DNA of 48,425 bases from Bacteroidota bacterium (GTDB lineage Bacteria; Bacteroidota; Bacteroidia; Cytophagales; UBA9547), in contig RDZG01000062.1 of assembly GCA_004293915.1 (NCBI GenBank), positions 1-48,425 of the forward strand, in the 5' to 3' direction. The position numbers and the translations under genes were made by a program. Numbering within the stretch: the first letter of the stretch is position 1; each line of letters opens with the position of its first letter. Of this stretch, positions 1-8,011 are shown in pieces. The notes below the pieces were generated by a model, which ran no database searches, had not been told where the DNA came from, and was given only the letters and a program-made list of their open reading frames with translations.

Positions 1-187
1 AGAAGAAGTAACGATTGTATTGCAAAATATGTTAGGCAACGAAGTGTTTAAGAAAACATATTCAAGTTTAGATACAAAATCGGGCAAATTGGAAATTGAG
101 AAATTAGAAATACCCAATTCAACATACTTGATGGTAATAAAAACATCAAATGGAGTATATCAAACAGTTAAAGTATCAAAATACTAG
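1..187 (+). CDS. C-terminal end of a T9SS-secreted protein (5' truncated by window)
   Basis: The reading frame is open from base 2 and stops with TAG at 185-187, giving about 61 residues. The segment has the pattern of a type IX secretion system type A sorting domain: a turn with MLGNEVFKK, then KLEIEKLEIPNSTYLMVIK, ending in a lysine-rich strand (TVKVSKY). In the family this beta-sandwich tail directs export across the outer membrane and is removed at the cell surface. The passenger part lies outside the window, so its function cannot be stated. A strong hairpin terminator follows 22 bases after the stop. Confidence 0.8.
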   Translation, partial: EEVTIVLQNMLGNEVFKKTYSSLDTKSGKLEIEKLEIPNSTYLMVIKTSNGVYQTVKVSKY

Positions 188-209
188 CCTATTAGGGGAA
201 ATTGCAATC

Positions 210-247
210 AAAAAAGCCTTGCTCGCTTATTAGCAAGGCTTTTTTAT
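210..247 (+). terminator. Rho-independent terminator after the T9SS-tail gene
   Basis: Perfect inverted repeat: AAAAAAGCCTTGCT at 210-223 pairs with AGCAAGGCTTTTTT at 232-245 around an 8-base loop, with the T run on the 3' side. The A-rich 5' arm means it could also work on the minus strand. Its position shows that the following gene does not start at the upstream TTG at 202, which lies at the 5' edge of the hairpin. Confidence 0.9.
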
Positions 248-280
248 TTTCCAAAATATACCATAATCACAACCTTTTAA

Positions 281-288
281 TATATTTG
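281..288 (+). promoter_or_regulatory. Bacteroidota -7 promoter box for the GT-C glycosyltransferase gene
   Basis: TATATTTG matches the Bacteroidota sigma-A -7 consensus TAnnTTTG. It lies 18 bases upstream of the ATG at 307 and after the preceding terminator, as expected for a monocistronic gene. No convincing -33 TTG element is visible at the usual distance. Confidence 0.6.
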
Positions 289-306
289 CCAAACAAAAAG
301 GATTTT

Positions 307-1950
307 ATGGCTAAAAAACCACAACCCGTTCAAAATCAGGCTAAATCTAATGTTAGCCAAGTTTCTACAAATTCTTCCGAAACTATTTATTATATTTTTT
401 TAGGTATAATTTTAACTGCAATTGCTCTTTTAAGATATAAATTAGTTGGGATTCCACTCGAACGTGATGAAGGCGAGTATGCCTACATGGGTTCACGGAT
501 TTTAGATGGTGTTTTGCCTTACAAAGACGCGTACAACATGAAATTGCCTGGCACATATTTTATGTATGCTTTAATTATGTTGTTTTTTGGTAAATCCTAC
601 ACTGGTATTCATGTTGGACTTTTGTTAATGAATGCAGGTACAATGGCTTTACTCTTTTTGGCATTAAAAAAACTACTAACTCCAATTGCTGGTTTAGGTG
701 CGGCTCTCACTTTTGGAATTATGGCAATAAGTGTAAATATGCTTGGTTTTGCTGCTCATGCAACACATTTTGCTGCTTTTTATGTTGCTTTAGCTACTTT
801 TTTCTGGTCGAAATACACAGAAAAAGAACAATTGAAATGGATTTTATTTACAGGAATAGCATTTGGTACTGCTTTTTTGATGAAACAACAGGTTGTTTTC
901 TTTTTAGTTTTTGGTGGAATCGTTTTGCTTTTGCATCAAGGACTTAAAAAACCAATCGAAATTTCTAAAACTGTAATTCACACATTATTATATGCTACAG
1001 GAGTGTTTTTGCCTTATCTAATTATAGTTTTAATTATGGTTTTAGGTGGCAATTTTGACACTTTTTGGTTTTGGACAGTTCAATATGCTTCAAAATATGC
1101 TTCTGGTGTAGATTGGGAGCAAGGGAAAATGCTTTTAGGTATGACTTTTAAACCTATTTGGACAGAATTTATGTGGATTTGGCTTTTGGCTTTGGCTGGT
1201 TTAGTTTGTCTTTGGGTTTCTAAATACACTTTGCAACAAAAAATATTTATTACACTTTTTGCTTTGATGGGAGTTGCATCTGTTTGTCCTGGATTTTATT
1301 TTAGACAACATTATTTTATAGTTTTATTGCCTGCCGTTGGACTTTTGGTAGGCGTAGCTTTAGATACGTTTTCTAAATTGTTGAAAATACAAAGTCTGCG
1401 ATTTATTCCACTTATTGTATTGATGCTTCTGAGTATTGGAGTGGTTGCAAATGGCAAATTTTATTTCTTTAAAAATAAACCAATGCAATTATGTAAAATG
1501 ATATATGGCACTAATCCATTTGTAGAGGCAGTAGAAATTGCCGATTATATTAATAAAAACGCAAGCGACACAGCTCAAATTGCAGTTTTGGGTTCAGAAC
1601 CCGAAATTATGGTTTATGCAAATAGGAAATCTGCAACAGGACACATATATACGTATGGATTGATGGAAATTCATGATTATAATAAAAAAATGCAAGCCGA
1701 AATGATTGCAGAAATCGAAAAAGCTAAGCCAGAATTTTTAGTTTATTGCAATGTGCGTACATCTTGGTTGGTACAACAAGGTTCTCCAATGGATATTTTT
1801 GATTGGTATGGAAAATATGCTGCCGAAAATTATAATTTGGTTGGCTTAGTAGACGTTGCTCCACAAGGACAAAGTAATTATTATTTTGATAATCAGGCAA
1901 ATAGGCAACCTCAAAGCCAAGAATTTGTGTTGATTTATAAAAGAAAATAG
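307..1950 (+). CDS. GT-C membrane glycosyltransferase (GT39/ArnT-like)
   Basis: A 547-residue polytopic membrane protein. A soluble N-terminal tail of about 25 residues leads into the first membrane segment (about 27-45), followed by the acidic loop signature ERDEGEYAYMGSRIL (about 52-66), which in GT-C enzymes carries the catalytic Asp in the first periplasmic loop. Eight or more further hydrophobic segments run to about residue 385, then a soluble periplasmic-type C-terminal domain. Family members transfer sugars from polyprenyl-phosphate donors to lipids, glycans or proteins on the outer face of the inner membrane; the substrate cannot be told here. ATG 307 is chosen because the frame could extend to a TTG at 202, but that would overlap the upstream terminator and the -7 box. 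It stands alone, with a terminator on each side. Confidence 0.85.
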   Translation: MAKKPQPVQNQAKSNVSQVSTNSSETIYYIFLGIILTAIALLRYKLVGIPLERDEGEYAYMGSRILDGVLPYKDAYNMKLPGTYFMYALIMLFFGKSYTGIHVGLLLMNAGTMALLFLALKKLLTPIAGLGAALTFGIMAISVNMLGFAAHATHFAAFYVALATFFWSKYTEKEQLKWILFTGIAFGTAFLMKQQVVFFLVFGGIVLLLHQGLKKPIEISKTVIHTLLYATGVFLPYLIIVLIMVLGGNFDTFWFWTVQYASKYASGVDWEQGKMLLGMTFKPIWTEFMWIWLLALAGLVCLWVSKYTLQQKIFITLFALMGVASVCPGFYFRQHYFIVLLPAVGLLVGVALDTFSKLLKIQSLRFIPLIVLMLLSIGVVANGKFYFFKNKPMQLCKMIYGTNPFVEAVEIADYINKNASDTAQIAVLGSEPEIMVYANRKSATGHIYTYGLMEIHDYNKKMQAEMIAEIEKAKPEFLVYCNVRTSWLVQQGSPMDIFDWYGKYAAENYNLVGLVDVAPQGQSNYYFDNQANRQPQSQEFVLIYKRK

Positions 1951-1970
1951 CTACTAAATATTTATAATTT

Positions 1971-2006
1971 AAGACCAATTTGAAATGAATTGGTCTTTTT
2001 TTTTTT
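1971..2006 (+). terminator. Rho-independent terminator after the GT-C gene
   Basis: AAGACCAATT (1971-1980) pairs perfectly with AATTGGTCTT (1988-1997) around a 7-base loop and is followed by a run of T to 2006. It ends transcription 20 bases after the glycosyltransferase stop. Confidence 0.9.
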
Positions 2007-2076
2007 ATCCCTATGTATAAATAATATTTATACATATTATTATAAGTATAAATAAAAATATATAAAACAAATCCTA

Positions 2077-2084
2077 CAACTTTG
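2077..2084 (+). promoter_or_regulatory. Possible -7 box for the icd pseudogene
   Basis: CAACTTTG differs from TAnnTTTG at the first base only and lies 30 bases before the ATG at 2115, in an AT-rich stretch. A degenerate match, so tentative. Confidence 0.35.
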
Positions 2085-2114
2085 CATCATCAATTTACAT
2101 AAACCAATAAAAAA

Positions 2115-3485
2115 ATGCAAAAAATAACAGTTGCCAAAGGAGACGGAATAGGTCCCGAAATTATGGATGCTACGCTAGATATCATTTTATCGGCTGGTGC
2201 TAAAATGGCGAAAAGGTTTATCTAGCGGGAAATACTTCTGGTATTGCTAAAGAATCTTGGGATATAATCAGAAGAAATAAAGTTTTTTTGAAAGCTCCCA
2301 TTACCACTCCACAAGGAGGTGGATACAAAAGTTTAAATGTAACCACACGTAAGTTTTTGGGGTTATACTCCAATGTGCGTCCATGTGCGAGTTATCATCC
2401 GTTTGTTAAAACCAAACATCCTGTGATGGATATAGTGATGATTCGTGAAAATGAAGAAGATTTGTATGCAGGCATATAGCCGTCCAGGATGCGAAAAAAT
2501 AGTAAGATATGCTTTTGAGTATGCCAAACAATATGGTCGCAAAAAAGTAACTTGTTTTACAAAAGACAATATTATGAAACAAACCGATGGATTATTTCAT
2601 CAAGTGTTTGACGAAATAGCAAAAGAATATCCAACTATCGAAAACGAACATTGGATTATCGATATTGGAGCAGCAAAAATGGCTGACACACCTGAAGTTT
2701 TTGATGTGATTGTAACGCTAAATTTATATGGAGATGTGCTTTCGGATGTTGCTGCACAAATTGCTGGTTCGGTAGGATTGGCAGGTTCGGCAAATATTGG
2801 CGAAGAATGTGCCATGTTTGAAGCCATACATGGCTCAGCACCTCGAAGAGCAGGACAAAATATGGCAAACCCATCTGGACTTTTGCAAGGTGCAATTATG
2901 ATGTTGAATCATATTGGCGAAACAGAAGTAGCAGAAAAAATTCAAAATGCTTGGCTTAAAACCATAGAAGATGGCATACATACTTATGATATTTATAAAG
3001 AAGATACAAGCAAACAAAAAGTAGGTACCAAGGAATTTGCAAAAGCTGTAATCGCAAATTTGGGCAAAAAACCAAATTCTTTAAAATCTGTATCTTATGC
3101 AAAAGGTTCGGCTTTAAATTTACCAAAATACAAAAAGAAACCTGCAGCTAAAAAAGAATTGATGGGAGTAGATTTATTTGTACATTGGAATGGTTTGAAT
3201 GCCAACGAATTAGCTTCAAAAGTGCAGGCTTTAGACTCAAAAGAAGTGAAATTAACCATGATTACCAATCGTGGTATAAAAGTTTGGCCCGAAGGTTTTG
3301 AAGAAACATTTTGTACCGACCATTGGAGATGCCGTTTCAAACCTACCGATGGAAATTCAATCTCAAAAAGTCATATTATAAAACTACTTTCTGAGGCTTT
3401 GGATAAAAACATCGATTGTATAAAAACCGAAAATCTATACAGTTTTGATGGAAAACCAGGTTTTTCGCTCGGACAAGGACAGTAG
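2115..3485 (+). pseudogene. icd: NADP-dependent isocitrate dehydrogenase, broken by two internal deletions
   Basis: Three pieces of one isocitrate/isopropylmalate dehydrogenase-family protein lie in different frames. Piece 1 begins at ATG 2115 (MQKITVAKGDGIGPEIMD, the NAD(P)-site N-terminus) and meets a TAG at 2223-2225. Piece 2, in another frame from about 2213 to 2479, carries KVYLAGNTSGI, KAPITTPQGGGYKSL (substrate Ser/Asn region) and IRENEEDLYAGI, then a TAG. Piece 3, back in the first frame from 2478 to 3485, starts at SRPGCEKIVRYAFEYAKQ and runs through NLYGDVLSD and EAIHGSAPRRAG to the long C-terminal extension of the TtIDH-like type. From memory of family members, about 8-9 residues are missing at the first junction and about 15-16 at the second (the stretch after YAGI). 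The remaining sequence is undamaged, so the lesions are recent or an assembly fault. As written, no functional enzyme is made. Confidence 0.85.
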
Positions 3486-3494
3486 TAATTATTA

Positions 3495-3550
3495 ATGGTT
3501 AATTATTGATTTTGATAATTAACCATGTTTTTAAAAACATAATTAACCAT
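3495..3550. repeat. Triple 12-mer element forming alternative hairpins (possible terminator)
   Basis: ATGGTTAATTAT at 3495-3506 is followed by two direct copies of its exact reverse complement, ATAATTAACCAT, at 3515-3526 and 3539-3550. The two copies are separated by the perfect palindrome GTTTTTAAAAAC (3527-3538). The first arm can therefore pair with either later copy. The first hairpin (12 bp, 8-base loop) is followed by GTTTTT, so it may serve as the icd terminator. Confidence 0.6.
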
Positions 3551-3578
3551 TTTAAATTAACTTTAAATAATTAAAAAA

Positions 3579-3818
3579 ATGAATATACAACTCATAAATG
3601 GTCAGTTTAGCACAAAAGAGGCTATCGACATATTAACTCAAATGCTACATGTGAAAGTTAAATTTCATGAAAGTAAAATAAACGAAACTAGCAATGAAGA
3701 AGAAGTAAAGATGAGAGAAAAAAGAATAAAGGAACTGCAAAAAGATTTGTATGAAGTTAGAAATTATATCGAATCTAAAGGTGGTTTTGTAAATATGCAA
3801 TCTGTGATTACGCTCTAG
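3579..3818 (+). CDS. Small uncharacterised coiled-coil-like protein
   Basis: A 79-residue protein from ATG 3579. The first third (MNIQLINGQFSTKEAIDIL) looks like a compact fold start, and residues about 28-65 are highly charged (E/K rich, with MREKRIKELQKDLYEVRNYI), predicting a long helix or coiled coil. No signal peptide, cysteine pair or known motif is seen. It is bounded by the repeat element upstream and a terminator 14 bases downstream, which supports a real monocistronic gene. Function unknown; no family is claimed. Confidence 0.6.
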   Translation: MNIQLINGQFSTKEAIDILTQMLHVKVKFHESKINETSNEEEVKMREKRIKELQKDLYEVRNYIESKGGFVNMQSVITL

Positions 3819-3831
3819 TCTTCAGTTTTTT

Positions 3832-3876
3832 ACGCAACCAACATTCGCTTCAAAAACGGATTTTGGTTGCGTTTTA
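3832..3876 (+). terminator. Terminator after the small coiled-coil gene
   Basis: ACGCAACCAA (3832-3841) pairs with TTGGTTGCGT (3863-3872) around a 21-base loop, followed by TTTA. The remaining stretch to 4037 shows no recognisable feature. Confidence 0.75.
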
Positions 3877-4037
3877 TTTGAATGTAGGTACAAATTCTCA
3901 TCAACTTTAGTAGCGTAAGTACTTTTTAAAAGCAGCTGATTGCAATTCAATAAAAATAACAAATTCATGTAATGCATAAAAAAGCAAAGCGACCACTAAA
4001 TATAAAAGTACATTTATGCGCACAAAATTTAAAAGTA

Positions 4038-5360
4038 TTATTTCTGTTCTAAATCAATTTTTTCGTCCCCACTTTGGTATGCTACAAAATCGAACCAAAG
4101 TTGCAACATTTCGTCTTTTGTTTTGATACTTTCTGGAATATCTTGTGGTGGATTGTATGGATTATTTGGGTTTTCAACCGTGTTATTATATGTGCCTTCC
4201 AAAATAATATTTGAGCCAGCAGGGGCTTTAATCGGATGTTTGAGTTTATAAACTCGTTGCCACCTAAAGTCCCACTTATCAATTTTCAAAACTGGAATAA
4301 TCGTATTTTTAGCCGTTTTGATATAAACTTTTATTTTTTCGCAAAGCAAATGTGCATGTGGTTGAACACTTAAAATTGAAATATCAGTTTTGATTTCTAG
4401 CCTAGTTTTAAATGTTTTAATTTTATTTTTAGGAACCAATAAAGTAGGTTCAATAATATGAGTAGGAGAGCCAAAAGCATGTCCATAAACTTTGCGTTTA
4501 AATGGTTCTTTGCAGAAAAAAATATTAATTTTGATTTGATCCGTAGTTGGAATTGGCGAAGGTCCATAATGCACAATATTCAAATAAAAAGCTCCATTTT
4601 TGCCCATTTCAAACATTTTTTGCATTCCTTTTGGATAAGTTACTGGTAACATTCCTGGAAAATAATCCAAAACACTTGCTGTTAATGTTTGTGGTTTTGA
4701 GCCGTTGGTATTATAAAGTTTGAGATAAGCCAAAACATCTCCAGTTTGTTTAAATTTGTCGCCATCTACAAAAAAAGGTGGTTCAGAAATGGGGCTAAAT
4801 TCTGAAAAATTATAAATAAATGCATTTACATGGTGGACAACTTTTGTGTTGCCAGGTACCAATTCGCAATGACAAACATTTCGCTCAACTGGCAACCGAA
4901 ACGGGATTTTAATATGATAAAAACGTTCGGTATTGTCGCCTGCAATTGGAATTTTAGCACCAGTTAGTACCAAATCTGGTTTAGCTTTTGTGTCCTTTTT
5001 TTGATAGCTTGGAATTGCACTATTTTTATCTCCATAAGGCATATTATTATCTACCCAATTGGCAATCATTTTAATTTCTTGGCTTGTAAGCGATTGTACA
5101 TCAGCTAATAAAGAATAATGTGGGTCTGCAAAAAATGGTGGCATGTATTTTATACCTGTTACCAATTTTATCATTTTTCCTTTTTTCTTAACTTCTTCAT
5201 AATTAGTTAAACCAAATGGTGCAATGCCTTCGGAGTTATGACATGGAGCACATTTTGAAAAAACAAGAGGGGCTATATGCTTTGTAAAAGTATAGTTTTG
5301 CGCAAAAACAGAAGTTGCAAAAATTTGTATTAATAAAATGGATTTTAAAATCATTTTCAT
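4038..5360 (-). CDS. Periplasmic heme c / copper type II monooxygenase-like protein
   Basis: A 440-residue protein with a signal peptide (MKMILKSILLIQIFATSVFA). A cytochrome-c-like N-terminal domain has one CAPCH heme motif (Cys37-His41) and a plausible axial Met in KYMPPFF (about 71-77). The C-terminal half resembles the two beta-domains of copper type II ascorbate-dependent monooxygenases: paired histidines in VVHHVNAF (about 174-181) and a late PHAHLL motif (about 334-339). The ligands are compatible with copper binding, but the substrate is unknown and catalysis is inferred from the family only. It is last in a minus-strand operon, 19 bases after the thioredoxin-like gene. In many bacteria redoxin, heme c and monooxygenase-like domains occur in one polypeptide; here the redoxin part is the separate upstream gene. 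Confidence 0.75.
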   Translation of the reverse strand: MKMILKSILLIQIFATSVFAQNYTFTKHIAPLVFSKCAPCHNSEGIAPFGLTNYEEVKKKGKMIKLVTGIKYMPPFFADPHYSLLADVQSLTSQEIKMIANWVDNNMPYGDKNSAIPSYQKKDTKAKPDLVLTGAKIPIAGDNTERFYHIKIPFRLPVERNVCHCELVPGNTKVVHHVNAFIYNFSEFSPISEPPFFVDGDKFKQTGDVLAYLKLYNTNGSKPQTLTASVLDYFPGMLPVTYPKGMQKMFEMGKNGAFYLNIVHYGPSPIPTTDQIKINIFFCKEPFKRKVYGHAFGSPTHIIEPTLLVPKNKIKTFKTRLEIKTDISILSVQPHAHLLCEKIKVYIKTAKNTIIPVLKIDKWDFRWQRVYKLKHPIKAPAGSNIILEGTYNNTVENPNNPYNPPQDIPESIKTKDEMLQLWFDFVAYQSGDEKIDLEQK

Positions 5361-5379
5361 AAATCAAAAGTCTTAAAAA

Positions 5380-5874
5380 TTATTCAATCAAACAACCAAA
5401 AGCTTTTGTTTTAGCAATTTCAATCGGTTTTTTATTTATGAATTGAAATAAGGCATTTGCTAGATATTTTTTTGTTACCAACATTTTTTTCTGTTGATTG
5501 GCAGTTAGACTATTATCAATTGCTCCAGCATATATGATTTGATTTTTACTGTTAATCAAAAAAACTTCTGGTGTAACTTTTGCTTTATATTTTTTTTGAA
5601 AAAACTGATTTGAATCAAGAATAAAATTAGCATTTGTGAGCAAATATTTTTGTTTAAACTCTTCGATTTGTTGTTGGGTTGAACCCGAGTTTGAAAATAT
5701 AAAATCGAAATTAATATTTTTATATGTTTTTTGTAACATTCTGATAGTTAATGTTTCACGTATGCACATTGGACAATCTACCGAATAAAATACAACTACT
5801 TTGGGTTGAGCTTTTAGTGATAACGATATTATAAATCCAATAAAAAAAATTAAACTATTTTTATAATAATTCAT
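5380..5874 (-). CDS. Exported thioredoxin-like (redoxin) protein
   Basis: A 164-residue protein with an N-terminal signal or anchor (NSLIFFIGFIISLSLKAQ) followed at once by a thioredoxin fold: strand VVVFYSVDCPMCIRE with Cys34-Pro-Met-Cys37 as redox centre, and VTPEVFLIN supplying the cis-proline loop. The C-terminus ends in AFGCLIE, a tail with one further cysteine. It probably acts in the periplasm in thiol-disulfide exchange, perhaps serving heme attachment or copper delivery to the downstream heme/copper protein, whose gene begins 19 bases after its stop. The start lies 2 bases after the stop of the PAP2 gene, so translation is likely coupled. Confidence 0.75.
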   Translation of the reverse strand: MNYYKNSLIFFIGFIISLSLKAQPKVVVFYSVDCPMCIRETLTIRMLQKTYKNINFDFIFSNSGSTQQQIEEFKQKYLLTNANFILDSNQFFQKKYKAKVTPEVFLINSKNQIIYAGAIDNSLTANQQKKMLVTKKYLANALFQFINKKPIEIAKTKAFGCLIE

Positions 5875-5876
5875 AC

Positions 5877-6494
5877 TTAAAATGTTTCAGGTTTTGGCGT
5901 TTTGTTTTTTGGTTTAAAAAGCCAACGGTTGGCATAAAAAGTAAGAAAAGAGCTTCCTGTGCCGAGTAATGCTCCTACAAAAACATCGCTAGGATAGTGT
6001 ACTCCCAAGTGCATACGAGAATAGCCAACCAAACCTGCCCAAGCGTAGGCGGGTGCAATTACATACCATTTTGGATATTGAATAGACAAGGCTGTTGCCA
6101 ACGAAAAAGCTGAAGATGAATGTCCAGAAGGAAAACTTGGGCTACCACCTGATGTTTGTTTGTCTAGTTCGGGATAGCTTATAAATGGTCGAGTTCTGTT
6201 TATACTATGTTTCAAAATAGTAACTAATAATGAAGCGGTTAAACCAGAAGCAGCAACAACAAACCCCTTGTTTCTCAATACTTTATCTTTAGAAATATAT
6301 CCTGCTGCTATCATTCCGATTGGAATTCCGATTTCGGGAACGAATGCAGAATTGGTAATAAAATTTAGTGTTCCATCAAGCGATTTGTTCCGATTCAAAT
6401 TGATTTCTCGCAATATATCAATATCTATATTTTGAGAAAATAACTGAGTTAAAAGCAAAAAAACGAATCCTATGCAAAGTTTGATTTTTTTCAT
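5877..6494 (-). CDS. PAP2-family lipid phosphatase
   Basis: A 205-residue protein with a signal peptide (first 20 residues) and the complete type 2 phosphatidic acid phosphatase signature: Lys95 and Arg102-Pro103 (KHSINRTRP), PSFPSGHSSS with catalytic His125, and SRMHLGVHYPSD with Arg160, His166 and Asp170. Such enzymes remove phosphate from lipid phosphates such as phosphatidic acid or undecaprenyl pyrophosphate at the outer face of the membrane. Hydrophobic stretches around 78-98 and 148-160 suit membrane association. Its ATG overlaps the stop of the GT2 glycosyltransferase by 4 bases (ATGA), suggesting that the two act on the same lipid or polyprenyl pathway. Confidence 0.9.
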   Translation of the reverse strand: MKKIKLCIGFVFLLLTQLFSQNIDIDILREINLNRNKSLDGTLNFITNSAFVPEIGIPIGMIAAGYISKDKVLRNKGFVVAASGLTASLLVTILKHSINRTRPFISYPELDKQTSGGSPSFPSGHSSSAFSLATALSIQYPKWYVIAPAYAWAGLVGYSRMHLGVHYPSDVFVGALLGTGSSFLTFYANRWLFKPKNKTPKPETF

Positions 6495-7654
6495 TCGGGC
6501 TTATAAATTGTGTTTTTGTCCAAATTTCTAAATCTTTCAAGTATTTTTTTAGTTGTATCTAGTTTTTGATTTGGAAATAAAATAGCTACCAAAGGCTCAA
6601 TTGCTTCACGAATTGGTTGAGCAAGATAATGATTTTCTTTACCATAATTCAAAAATTTCATTACCTGAAAGCCATTGAAGTACTGAAAAAAACGTTTTTT
6701 AAAAGCCGAAAAATTTGTAGTGTTGTTTCTGATTTCGGTGCATTTTTCGTCAAAATAAATAGTTTTTAAAAATTGTTTTAATGCTTCTGATTGTGGCTTA
6801 AAAATTTTTTTTTCGTATAAATTTGGAACAAAATCTACCAAAGTTTTTATGTCGATATAGCTTCTAAAATCATAACTCATCCACGATTGCAAAACTTCTT
6901 TTTGCTGCATGGCTCTACCTGTGCCAAACGGAACACGATCCGAAACGCGAGCTGATGGAAATACTTTTGTTGTTGAAATATCTGTAAATCCACCCAAATC
7001 CATCATTTTTTGGAGAAAATAAAAATCTTCGCCAGCTTGGCGAGTGTTCATACCACCTTGTTTTTTGTAGGTTTCGGCTCTAACAGCCATACTTGAGCCT
7101 ACAGTTTGAAATGCATAAGGATGCCCTGTCCATCGCAATGCATCAACCATGTATCTCAAATGCAATTCGTATTCGACAATTAATTGATTGTCAGATATTT
7201 GATGTTCATAATAAATACTTGCAGCTGGCGTTTTCTTGTAAGTCAAAAAATGTTTTTCTACTGCAATTAAATAAGTATCTTCAACTGTGCAATCGGCATC
7301 CAAAGCTATCATTATTCCGCTTTTTACAATATTATCGGTTTGAAACAACTCATAAGCCAAATCCATGCCTGTTTTTCGAGCCAAACCTACGCTTTGTTGC
7401 TTTAGTTCGACTAGTTTTGGTAAAAAATGTATTTCATTTAATTTATTATTTTCTATCCAATTTTGGACATCAAAAAGCGTTTTTTGATTAAATATTTTGA
7501 TTTCTTCGGTTGAATCAATGGCATGATTAATCAAAATAATCACATCAACCTTGTTTTTAGGTAATTTACATACCAAAAGCGAGTCTAACGTTTTTAAAAT
7601 TTCGGGTTCTTTATAACACGGAATTATAATTTTAAGATACAAATCTTCAATCAT
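6491..7654 (-). CDS. Family 2 glycosyltransferase
   Basis: A 387-residue GT-A fold enzyme. It opens with the nucleotide-binding strand LKIIIPCYKEPEIL, has a DADC metal-binding motif (Asp119-Asp121), and the acceptor-side motif QAGEDFYFL near residue 209. A conserved-looking VGSSMAVRAETY precedes it. There is no membrane segment, so it is probably cytosolic or peripheral. Donor and acceptor cannot be told. It is the first gene of a four-gene minus-strand operon (GT2, PAP2, redoxin, heme c/copper protein) and is divergent from the acylphosphatase gene 83 bases away. Confidence 0.85.
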   Translation of the reverse strand: MIEDLYLKIIIPCYKEPEILKTLDSLLVCKLPKNKVDVIILINHAIDSTEEIKIFNQKTLFDVQNWIENNKLNEIHFLPKLVELKQQSVGLARKTGMDLAYELFQTDNIVKSGIMIALDADCTVEDTYLIAVEKHFLTYKKTPAASIYYEHQISDNQLIVEYELHLRYMVDALRWTGHPYAFQTVGSSMAVRAETYKKQGGMNTRQAGEDFYFLQKMMDLGGFTDISTTKVFPSARVSDRVPFGTGRAMQQKEVLQSWMSYDFRSYIDIKTLVDFVPNLYEKKIFKPQSEALKQFLKTIYFDEKCTEIRNNTTNFSAFKKRFFQYFNGFQVMKFLNYGKENHYLAQPIREAIEPLVAILFPNQKLDTTKKILERFRNLDKNTIYKPE

Positions 7655-7737
7655 GTCGCAAATTGACTAATTAGTTTTTGAAAGTGAATCATAATTTAAA
7701 AAATTTAGGTTAATCTCGCAACTATAAATTTATTCTT

Positions 7738-8007
7738 TTGGTACATTATAATATTACAGTAATTGGAAAAGTACAAGGTGTATCGTTTAGACAATATACC
7801 AAAACAGCAGCACACAATCTTAAAATCAAAGGTTTTGTAAAAAATTTACAAAACGGAAATGTGTATATTGAAGCCGAGGGTGCAGATGATTTAGTAATGA
7901 AATTTGTTGATTGGTGCCACATTGGTTCGCCAAAATCGAGAGTCGAAACTGTAGAAATAGAAACTTCAAAGCTCAAAAGATTTGAAAATTTTGAGATTAG
8001 GCAATAG
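7738..8007 (+). CDS. acyP: Acylphosphatase
   Basis: An 89-residue protein of standard family length. HYNITVIGKVQGVSFRQYT contains the phosphate-binding loop and catalytic Arg (SFR), and KGFVKNLQNGNVYIEAEG contains the catalytic Asn. It hydrolyses the carboxyl-phosphate bond of acylphosphates such as 1,3-bisphosphoglycerate or carbamoyl phosphate. The only start in the frame after a TAA at 7711 is TTG at 7738, and the alignment of the N-terminus to the family supports it. It converges with the E1 gene, leaving only 4 bases between the stop codons. Confidence 0.88.
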   Translation: MVHYNITVIGKVQGVSFRQYTKTAAHNLKIKGFVKNLQNGNVYIEAEGADDLVMKFVDWCHIGSPKSRVETVEIETSKLKRFENFEIRQ

Positions 8008-8011
8008 TTTA

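Noticed and set aside
202-306. TTG-initiated N-terminal extension of the GT-C glycosyltransferase
   Set aside because: It overlaps the terminator hairpin at 210-247 and the -7 promoter box at 281-288; the ATG at 307 is followed by a normal cytoplasmic tail and first membrane helix.
2288-3485. Two short plus-strand frames taken as separate genes (63 and 346 residues)
   Set aside because: Both are consecutive pieces of one isocitrate dehydrogenase and continue the piece starting at 2115, so they are described as one broken gene.
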